Shown piece by piece: positions 37,571 to 44,679 of a stretch of 64,000 nt of DNA; within the stretch, counting starts at the first letter, position 1, and each line of letters opens with the position of its first letter. The stretch spans positions 176,001-240,000 of the forward strand of contig SEMN01000527.1 of NCBI GenBank assembly GCA_005408345.1. Reading direction: 5' to 3'. Both the position numbers and the translations under genes were made by a program. Source of the DNA: Macquaria australasica. Its lineage: Eukaryota; Chordata; Actinopteri; Centrarchiformes; Percichthyidae. Below the pieces are notes generated by a model. That model did not search any database. It had not been told where the DNA came from and saw only the letters and a list, made by a program, of their open reading frames with translations.

Positions 37571-40500
37571 ACCGTACCCTCTCCATAGCATCTTGATTGT
37601 ATGCCAGGTAGTACAAGCAGAGAGAAACTCCAGTCGCTGCCATAGAAGGCCTCGGGATCTCCAGGAGTTTTTGCACTCCTCCGTGAGTGATGAACTCTGC
37701 TGCAAACTTCTTGTGGAGGAGCAGTGAGGCAAGATACTGAAGAGAGGAAGAAGAGACTGAACAACATTGAACTGATAAAAAGGTGGTGTAACACATCATA
37801 CAATGAACTGGGTCCCACTGAGGTACCAAAGTCAAAGAAAACACATGTTTCTATACAAGAAAATATTTGTATATTTTGTAGACAAACAGTAAGAGATCAG
37901 CTTGGCTGTTACATGGACTGATATAAGGTTTAGAGTCTGTGGCCCTCAAGAGCTTTAGCATCCTAAAATGTTGATTTGTGGTTTACTATGTGTGTGTGTC
38001 GTCCATTCATGATCCAAACAGAGATTCTGCAGTGTGCAACTTAAATTCAAGACCTTTTTAATATCACGTGGAACGCCACTGAATACATTTTTCACAGTCA
38101 TACCAGTAACGGACAATAAGTTCTACAATTACTAAATAATTACATGAATTTATTAACAATTATATATATTGTTTTTGTTTTGTTTGTTTAATTTAAAATG
38201 TCAATCACAAATTTTCTTTATCATGAATTGTAAATTTGGAAGCAGCTAAGCTACATAAACGATTAGTATATATAAAAATAATTTATTGACAATTATATCA
38301 CATTTCTGTCAGTACTACAGGGGCTGTATATAACAATAACCCCTAGTAACATAATTAATAAATCAACATGGACCCAGATAAGCAGCAGAAAACTGATGGA
38401 TGGATGAACTGCTTACTAACTATTAATTTAAGTTGATTAAAGTTTTTGATATAATTACTAACTATTAATTTAAGCTGATTAAAGTTTTTGATATAATTGA
38501 CACTTGACACACCATTATGAGTGGATGGGCCTCCTATCTACCGTAGCGATCAGTAGTGACAGTGTTTGCTGCAGGTCTGACGGTGCTGACTGAAACTCCT
38601 CAAAAAAGGACTGAAGAGCCTCCTGCAGCTCAATCTGCTGTCACATCAATCCCACTTTGAGTTTACAGGAGTTTAATGTCTCCTGACGTACAGATGTTAT
38701 TATGTACAGCAGGCCAGAAACTTTTTAATACCTTCTTCTTTTTTGAGGGAACTGAATTCAAAGACTTTAAGACCTGCAGATATTCTGTGAAACACTTTTG
38801 TCTGAACACAATTTCAAATTAAAAACTAGACAGAGAAATGGACAGTTTTGTGGTGTAAAAGATGAGACACCGCTGAGTAAAGCTGGTAACTTTAATCTTT
38901 ATGGCGCTCAGAGCAGCCCCACCCACAAAGGTTTAGCTTATCCTCCACACACAGACACGCTCTTCTGTGGGGAGGGGCTGGAGGGCTGAATGGCTGGTTA
39001 AAGGCTCGATCAGTACTCGTCTAACTACACAAAACACTACGTTTCCAAAAGGTCATTGAAGAGTTTCATTTGTAAAGGAAAAATCAAGCATGCTGTGTTA
39101 AAATATAAACCTGCTTACTGCTGTTTTTAGAAACGTAACTGATGGAAACAAACCTTTAACACAATCAGAACATTAATAACAGTTAAAAATGTTTTGGGGC
39201 AGAATTTATATTATGTGACAGTATCTTATAAAGGAAGTTTTCTTTGTCTTTTAATATAAAGCACCCAGAGTTTACTTGTATTAGATGTTCTACAAATAAG
39301 CTTACTTGAAGGATGAACCAACTAACTGGATGAAATAGCAACCTGACTGAAGAGATATCCAACTATTTACTGACTGTATGACTTTCTTTTATAAACACGA
39401 TGTAGAGCGTTGAATTCAAAGTACACTATCAGATTTGACAGCAGCGATGGGTGACATTTGGACTGAGTGCCCCGGGACAAAAATAATCTACATCACTTCA
39501 GCAACTTTCCTGCGGTCTCCATGATGTTTTGGCGGCGTTTGAGGACGACAGTCTTACCAGGAGGGCGTCAAAGGTGAGCTGGACATTTTTGGTCTGCCTG
39601 AGGTCTATGTAGTTCATCAGCAGCGACCGGGTGTCCAGCTGCATGAAGACGGCGAGCAGCTGCAGAGGAGAGACAGATTATTGGACCAACAGTTGATTTA
39701 AGAAGAGAAAGTGTGAGTAAAACGAGAGATTAAAAGATCCTCAAAGAACCCACTGCAGCCTGAGGAGGAGAGTCGAGGAACACTGTTTTTACTTCATCTC
39801 ATACAGTGCAGTACAATTTTGATACAATTTCAATTTCAAATTTTATCCAATTTTAAAGGGAAATCAAAGTGTGTTTCCAGGTGTTTCCAGGTGTGGGGGA
39901 GTTCTACTGCATGTGTTTGAAAGCTGTATAAAGTCTTCAGTGTCTCAGAGCTGTGAGAAGTCTGACAAATGTCCTCGAGTGATGTCACTTGAGTCAGCGT
40001 CGGCTGAAGACTACAAGTTAGAAACTGAAAACTGTTGGACAGAAGTGAGACCCGCTGCTCAGCTCTGCTGCAGGCTACATTAGCCGCTACTAGCATAACA
40101 CACCTGAATCCCTGACCGAATTATGGGCGGTCAAGTTGCATTGTGGGTAATGTAGGTAAGAAAATAAATGTGGAAATATAAAGAGGAAGAAATAAAAGAA
40201 TAAATCTAAGCATTTTTATTTATTTTCACATTTATTTCTGTATATATTTCTATATATATTTATTATTTTTTAAATTTATGTTTATATAATGTAATATTTC
40301 CGCATTTATTTTCTAATTCCTTTACAGATTTATTCTGTTTTATGGCACTCCAATGATTCCATATTTGGGGTCCACACAGAGCAGTTGTGGTCTGTCTGCA
40401 GTCTCACCTCCTGGTAATCTCCGAGCGGCGTCAGATACTGCAGGATGAGCCTCTGCTCCATGGCCGGGCTCAGCGGTGAAAGGCGGTAGTCAGAGCCGAT

Positions 40501-43003
40501 CACCATGGAGCTCATCTCGGACCAGGAGGTGCTGTTGGCCGGCTGGTCGCTGGAATTGTTTCTCTCCTCCTCCTCCTCCTCCTCCTCCTCAGTCCTGCAT
40601 GAGGAGGTGGTGAAGTTGAGTTTCTGTTTAGCCTTCCTCCCATTTTCCTTTACTGCCCGTCTCTTCCCTCCTCCTCCTCCTCCTCCTCTTCTTCCTCCTC
40701 CCTGCTTGTCCTCCGTCTCCCTGGAGGCAGGGTCTGGGCTCGCTTGGTAAACAAAGTCCGGAAGCAGTCGGGCCGAGCTGGATCCGCCGCTGCTGCTACA
40801 GCCACCGTTTTTCAGGGCCGAACCGAGCAGTGAGAAAGGTTTGGAACTGGCCTTTGACACTGGCCTGTTGCTCTCTCCGTCCCTCTCTTTTCTCTCCTCT
40901 TCCTCTCCCACATCTCCCCCCTCCGTCTTGTCTTGCTGGTCTGTTGAAATGCTTGAGGTTTGGTTGGCTTCAGCCTGAGAGTCCTGAGGTAGATTCTGGG
41001 GCATCTTGGTGGAACTAAAGTGACTCTTGGCCTCTTCAGTTTGCAGCTCATGCAGGCGCTGAATCATGATCGGTACCTGGATGTTCGGAGAAAACAAGTG
41101 ATGTTATCAGAATCATGAAGACTTTTCCAAGATAAAGGGTGGTGATAATCATATTCTGTGATAATAATCCCATTGCCACTGCTAACTCGGCCACAGTCTT
41201 CCCTAAACATTTGTGGTTCCTCCCTATGGCACCAGCTGTCAGAAAATGTAAAATTACATGTACCTAAAACCACATAATGTTTAGTGACACACACACACAC
41301 GCACGCACACAGCCTTACTGTTATCTTAACTAAGTGTATTTAACTCCGACCATTTCTCCCTTTTGGTGTCGGAGTTTTCTCAGAATAGACTCCAGGTGAT
41401 TTACAGAGAAGATAACGTTTGTGTGCAAGACCCACCAGCTGAGCGTTCTCCTCTCGGTAGCTGGCCGCCACTTCCTGGTTGCTCATGGCTCTGGCCAGCA
41501 GGCCGGCGGCGTAGACGCACAGCGGTCGCTCTGCTTCACGAGCCCAGGAGAACAACTTCTCAACCAGACCTTCCTGTCACACACACACAAAACACAGAGC
41601 TGACTCACTCACAGCTAATCAGAGGCACAGCAAAGAAGCATTGACACTTTACCTCGACCTCTATTTAGCATTTATGAGCAGTATATAGGAGGGGTTAAAG
41701 TAACACGTTACTCTAAGTGAAAAGAAACTTGAAATTGTTATTGATCTTTTGAAGTTGTACCTTCTCTTGGAAGACGACGGCGGTCTCCAGGCCCGGCATG
41801 ATGTTCTGAAGCAGACGACAGGCCGCTGTGTTCAGGCTCAGCTCTCTGCTGGTCATTATATAATTGTCCAACAGCTGGAAAACATACACAAAACAAATTA
41901 AAGCTGCCTTTTTGTAGCAATTCAACTTCCTTTATTAACATACATAAAGGCAATTAACGAAGACATTGTTAAATTTAGATTATGAAGTGAAACAAAATGG
42001 CAGCTCAGTCTGATTATCAGGCTAAGTGCTTATTTCTTTTTAGGTTTCATTAGTTTACACAGACAGACAAAGAAACGCCTGGACATAGTTTTATATTTTT
42101 GCCAATTCTGAGCTCATTCTTTCAGTCAGTATCAAGTGTTGTACATCGTATGATTCAGGGGAACCTGCCCTTTCTTTCTGGTGCAGTGTAAAGTCACCAT
42201 CATGCATTACCTTTGTGTGAGCACACCACATTTGACATTAAAAAAAATTGCCCAGTGAAAAAATCGTCTTTTGTTGAGAATTGTCAGAATGAGAACAAAA
42301 CTCATCCATCACACTCTGATGGAGATGCACACAGCCTTCACAAACCACATCGCACGATTCAACAAAAGGTTCAGCCGTCCTCACCGCGTTAGTGAAGTCA
42401 TCATTCATAAAGAGCATCTTCAGGAGCTGTCCCAGCATGCAGTCTGGGTCTGCCCGTCCTGCAGAGTCACACAGGAGTCAGAAACATAAAGGAAGCTTCA
42501 GCTCGGCTCAGAAAACGATCTATGACAATCACATCATCCAAATCAGGCACACAAATCTTTCCGATTGTTACAAAAAGAACAAAAGACAGGATGGTTGTAA
42601 AAGTGTAAATGGAACCTGGATGACGGTCATCAAACGGATCAGGGTCTGCTTTGTGATACTCTCCTGTCTCCCGTTCAATCAGCTCAGATATTCTGCAGAG
42701 ACGAGACACACAGTCACCTCCTTCACAACATCCAGAGACACAGACAGATGGACAGACAAATAAAACAAATAACATATTACAGCTTTTCAAAAACAAATCA
42801 TTGCTAACTGACTTAGTAAGGATGGACACCAGTTGCTCTGTGGTGCCCTGCTGTGCTTCCTCCCATTCGTCCAGCAGCGCAGCGAGATCCGCCTTAGCAT
42901 CCACCGACATGGCAACTGCCATGGCAGCTGACACGGCGGCCGACAAGGCTGACGAAAGGACGGCCGACATGGCAGCCGACGGTTCTTCACCTGGGGAAGA
43001 CAT
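22167..43003 (-). CDS. dcaf1: DDB1- and CUL4-associated factor 1 (VprBP)
   Basis: Substrate receptor of the CUL4-DDB1 (CRL4) and EDVP ubiquitin ligases, mainly nuclear. Coding exons, in transcript order: 42813-43003, 42616-42692, 42385-42458, 41761-41874, 41436-41573, 40408-41076, 39558-39659, 37578-37736, 36800-36979, 35955-36064, 35380-35479, 34527-34696, 34172-34296, 33557-33633, 32567-32731, 32090-32245, 30798-31457, 29760-30037, 29443-29641, 28473-28555, 28286-28370, 27788-28021, 26894-26987, 26664-26768, 26205-26278, 25069-25158, 24340-24489, 23462-23585, 22167-22234. All junctions are GT/AG and the phases close over 4,851 nt (1,616 residues plus stop). The order is: N-terminal ARM-like region, a low-complexity segment, a LisH motif near residues 928-958, a WD40 propeller of about 1,180-1,500 with two DDB1-binding WDxR motifs (1347 WDVR, 1383 WDLR), and an acidic tail. 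Residue-level similarity to human DCAF1 is high throughout, except at the first 31 residues, the exon-7 insert and the last exon. All key residues checked are present, so it should be functional. Confidence 0.95.
23462..25158 (-). CDS. dcaf1: dcaf1 exons 27-29: acidic tail
   Basis: Exon 27 (25069-25158) ends the propeller with [19 protein letters not shown]. Exons 28 (24340-24489) and 29 (23462-23585) encode an Asp/Glu/Ser-rich tail of about 90 residues with TDEEIADLL, matching the human acidic tail and its SDEELANLL. In human DCAF1 this tail binds merlin. Exon 29 ends at a perfect donor (AACT|gtaagt), so the open frame that reads on to a stop at 23,385 is intronic. Confidence 0.9.
24729..24754. 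repeat. (TA)n microsatellite
   Basis: Short TA run beside the SINE relic in dcaf1 intron 27. Confidence 0.9.
24755..24833 (-). mobile_element. tRNA-derived SINE, truncated
   Basis: On the minus strand ggttcgaatcc (24,822-24,812) is a perfect RNA polymerase III B box, followed by cgggccttttgctgcatgtc and atcccctctct. This order is typical of a teleost tRNA-derived SINE. The A-box half is missing, so it is not a tRNA gene. Confidence 0.65.
25296..25600. mobile_element. hAT-like MITE relic (same family)
   Basis: Contains gaaaattaatcaccaactat, the ccagcttctcaattgtgacg and gatttgctgcttttctttat segments and a ttaatcaataatg end, in the order of the family. It lies in dcaf1 intron 26. Confidence 0.6.
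26205..30037 (-). CDS. dcaf1: dcaf1 exons 19-26: WD40 propeller and DDB1-binding motifs
   Basis: Eight exons (29760-30037, 29443-29641, 28473-28555, 28286-28370, 27788-28021, 26894-26987, 26664-26768, 26205-26278). They encode [142 protein letters not shown] and [19 protein letters not shown]. The two WDxR motifs (exon 23 and the start of exon 24) are the DWD boxes that contact DDB1 in the human protein; both arginines are kept. Donors of exons 20 and 21 lie within 25 nt of intronic CA repeats. Confidence 0.95.
27316..27605. mobile_element. MITE with ggaatagtttgac-type ends
   Basis: Left end ttgaaggaaaagtttggctc and right end tgtcaaactattcctttaa are imperfect inverted repeats. The internal gctaagctaagctaaccggc and gtagcttcatatgtaccg words belong to a teleost MITE that I recognise. 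It lies in dcaf1 intron 23. Confidence 0.65.
28890..28990 (+). mobile_element. LINE 3' tail relic (same family)
   Basis: Contains cccatctagggacgagcact, gaaaattagctcaggctata and acttgcccctatacaaataa. It is related to the tail near 10.1 kb, same orientation. It lies in dcaf1 intron 20. Confidence 0.5.
30370..30535 (+). repeat. teleost dispersed repeat (gctagcagct family), copy 1
   Basis: Words gtctacagttctgctagcag, tttgagctaaatgctaac, catttgctaattagcagtaa and agtacagctgaggctgatta match, in the same order, the copy at 33,055-33,515. It lies in dcaf1 intron 18. Confidence 0.6.
30798..31457 (-). CDS. dcaf1: dcaf1 exon 18: LisH motif exon
   Basis: A 660-nt exon in phase 0 at both ends. It begins [20 protein letters not shown] and carries the LisH dimerisation motif ([20 protein letters not shown] and following), which in human DCAF1 mediates oligomerisation. 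A Pro/Ser-rich linker follows, including a [10 protein letters not shown] run (sense C-rich, so G-rich on the plus strand at about 31,133-31,155), then [10 protein letters not shown] and [13 protein letters not shown], which match the human GRISFIRERP and LRQKSDHGAY blocks leading into the propeller. Confidence 0.94.
31575..31665. repeat. dispersed repeat (tttatttttatagcaccttt)
   Basis: The core tatagcacctttcataca followed by gagctcaaaggc resembles the end of a widespread fish element. Family not identified. It lies in dcaf1 intron 17. Confidence 0.4.
32090..39659 (-). CDS. dcaf1: dcaf1 exons 8-17: ARM-like repeat region
   Basis: Ten exons (39558-39659 through 32090-32245, listed in the gene entry) encode the helical-repeat core. 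Anchors are [139 protein letters not shown] and [20 protein letters not shown]. All align without gaps to the human protein except for a few residues in exon 16. Introns here host most of the mobile-element fragments of the gene. Confidence 0.93.
33055..33515 (+). repeat. teleost dispersed repeat (gctagcagct family), copy 2
   Basis: Longer copy than the one at 30.4 kb. It adds the motif gacctgatgatggcgctaga, its near-repeat cctgttggtggcgccagagg, and gacaatccattcaacagctg. It lies in dcaf1 intron 15. Confidence 0.65.
33661..34135 (+). mobile_element. DNA-transposon fragment with helicase-like N-terminus
   Basis: In dcaf1 intron 14, antisense to the gene, an ATG at 33,769 opens 61 codons including [20 protein letters not shown] and [10 protein letters not shown]. 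The KEEQ..AL.....DVF pattern resembles the start of RecQ-like superfamily-2 helicase frames that recur as mobile copies in fish genomes. The frame diverges right after DVF, before any Walker A motif, and stops. Near-matching ends (accaatcacaacc near 33,712; gattggttgtagg near 33,953) suggest a deletion derivative. The family assignment is from memory of the pattern. Confidence 0.5.
36141..36714. mobile_element. MITE-like element with aaagctggagtg ends
   Basis: The left end aaagctggagtg and right end cactccagcttt are perfect 12-bp inverted repeats, about 574 bp apart. A second internal inverted pair occurs (aaaccagagccatgtagaga near 36,213; tctctctacatggttctggt near 36,300). It lies in dcaf1 intron 10. 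Confidence 0.6.
37527..37568. repeat. (GT)n beside the dcaf1 exon 9 donor
   Basis: About 42 bp. On the transcribed sense it is a CA repeat starting roughly 9 nt after the exon 9 donor. Confidence 0.97.
40095..40345. mobile_element. AT-rich dispersed element with a ZNF143-like site
   Basis: The stretch gcattgtgggtaatgtaggt, aaaataaatgtggaaatata, then repeated tttatttctgtatatattt words, resembles a dispersed teleost element. It lies in dcaf1 intron 7. Limits approximate. Confidence 0.4.
40408..41076 (-). CDS. dcaf1: dcaf1 exon 7: large low-complexity exon
   Basis: This 669-nt exon (223 codons) starts [15 protein letters not shown] and ends [17 protein letters not shown], the latter almost identical to human [17 protein letters not shown]. 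The middle is poorly conserved, charged and disordered. It contains a run of about eight Glu encoded by GAG/GAA triplets (near 40,565-40,592) and a Gly run encoded by GGA triplets (near 40,670-40,690), between the [13 protein letters not shown] motif and the conserved SSWSEMS segment. These triplet tracts are candidates for length polymorphism between alleles. Confidence 0.92.
41436..42692 (-). CDS. dcaf1: dcaf1 exons 3-6: conserved N-terminal helical region
   Basis: Four exons (42616-42692, 42385-42458, 41761-41874, 41436-41573) continue the frame through [19 protein letters not shown], the [16 protein letters not shown] block, [29 protein letters not shown] and [20 protein letters not shown]. 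These are among the most conserved parts of vertebrate DCAF1 and form the start of the ARM-like repeats. Junction phases are 2, 1, 0 and 0. The exon 6 acceptor is preceded by a GT-repeat rather than a normal polypyrimidine tract. Confidence 0.93.
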
Positions 43004-43009
43004 GGCTGC
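42813..43009 (-). CDS. dcaf1: dcaf1 exon 2: start codon and N-terminus
   Basis: The acceptor is at 43,010-43,011 (ttccag|gcagccATG) and the start codon is 43,003-43,001. The exon encodes an Ala/Ser/Met-rich leader of about 31 residues and then [19 protein letters not shown], which aligns with the human start (HVDSKAELTTLLEQWEKEH). The human protein has only a few residues before that point, so the leader is an expansion; in-frame Met codons at residues 1, 12, 28 and 32 all could initiate. I chose the first ATG because it is the first in the exon and its context is acceptable. The donor is AA|gtcagt. Upstream, the intron is strongly pyrimidine-rich on the sense strand (about 43,020-43,090). 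Confidence 0.85.
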
Positions 43010-44387
43010 CTGGAAGACAGGAGATGGAGGTGGAGAAAAGAAAGGGGAAGAGGAGAGAGGGAAGAAGAGAGCGAAGAAGAGCAAAAAGATCATAGGAGGG
43101 ATAGTTAAACAAACAATATGGCATATGTGTACGTGTCCCAATACCCCTGCACCATGCATCTGTGTTTGTATTAAACGTATAAGATATAGGTTTTTGATCG
43201 TTAGCTTTTTCTTGGTTATTTGTAATGTTGAGATTTCTGTAAATGTAAATTTGCACAGACCGAAACATTCAGAATTTCCCCTCCTTTACGATGAACAGTG
43301 TAAGGGCCGAGGAAGGCTGGAAAACAACCAGTTTGTACGTGTTGTCTCGACGTCAGAAGCCAAAAGCTTTTATAGCTGTTCAGAACGGTGACACTGGAAG
43401 GCGGAGTGAAAAGCTGGTCGTCAGAGAGGGGGGAGACGCGATAATCGTTTAAATTTGGTACAGGTCTTCACTTTTATACTCTTCTCTCACCCCTCCTTTT
43501 CTCCTCCTGTTGTGGAGCCTAATACATGGCGACACCCGTTGACCTGACTTGATGGAAGGTTGTTTTCTCACATCTTGGTCCAGACACCATCATATTTCGT
43601 TTTTGGCAAATTCTCCTCATCCAATAACTAATTGTGTCATATTCTAGATTCTCTGCCAATTCCCAAAGGCCCAATGTTTCAGATCAGTAAATCATAGCAT
43701 CTGACTGCAGCTACTCCGGTTTCTTTTTAAAAACAGGGCACACTAGGTACTTTTATTGTTCTTTGTTCCTCCAGCCGTCACCTCCTTCACTATGCTGACT
43801 CGTCTTTGTACAATTTGAATTATCTTGTGATTCTTAAGATTTTGTGTGCGATACATTAAGCTGTGACCTCTCTGACTCGGCCCTTCTTACAGTGATTCTT
43901 TTCCAGTGATTCAACTACATTGAGTATTATTATTTTCCACAAAGTTCAAACTTTTATGGCTGATTTACATCTGAATGATGACGTGCATGAACATGTTGCT
44001 GTGTGTAAAAAGAGTCAAAGCACTTTCCACACACCGTTTCACCTCAGCTGTTCATAAAATTTGGGGAAACTAGAAGCACAAATTATAACCGATTCCTGCT
44101 TTTTGAGAACTTCATTTTGCCAGTTCAGGTGTGTCCTGTCCTCTTCAGCTACACAGACATTGTAAGAGACTGTTTCTGGCTGTCAGGTCGGGAGTTTTTA
44201 TATATTAATAAGATAGTTAATAATATAGTTTCAACAAAAACATATTGTGATTTAAGTCCAGTCATAAAGTTAAGCATCCTGTGATGTTTAAAAAGCCCAG
44301 GAGGTCGTTCAGCAACATGTACTGCTGTTCTGAAGGTATTTACAGAATCCTCAAACACTTCTCATATTGATATCTGCAAATATCTTC

Positions 44388-44389
<2 letters not shown>

Positions 44390-44454
<65 letters not shown>
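44390..44454. repeat. (TA)n microsatellite
   Basis: About 65 bp of nearly pure TA repeat with one interruption (tatttata), in dcaf1 intron 1 about 225 bp from the minisatellite. Self-complementary and able to extrude as a cruciform. Confidence 0.95.
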
Positions 44455-44455
<1 letters not shown>

Positions 44456-44679
44456 CTCTACCTGGCTGTCCTGCAGATTCACCTGCATCATAACACCATT
44501 ATCACCATGCATGTGTTTTGTATTGTGACACTCTGATGGATTATTCATATAAAGAAGAAAACAACAACAACAGAGGAGTCGGAGGTGTTGTAAACCCAGG
44601 CTTCACCTTCACCTGTCCCCCCTCTGTTCTTTAACCTCATCTCATCCCTGATGATGTTCTGTTTCCTGACACACACCAG

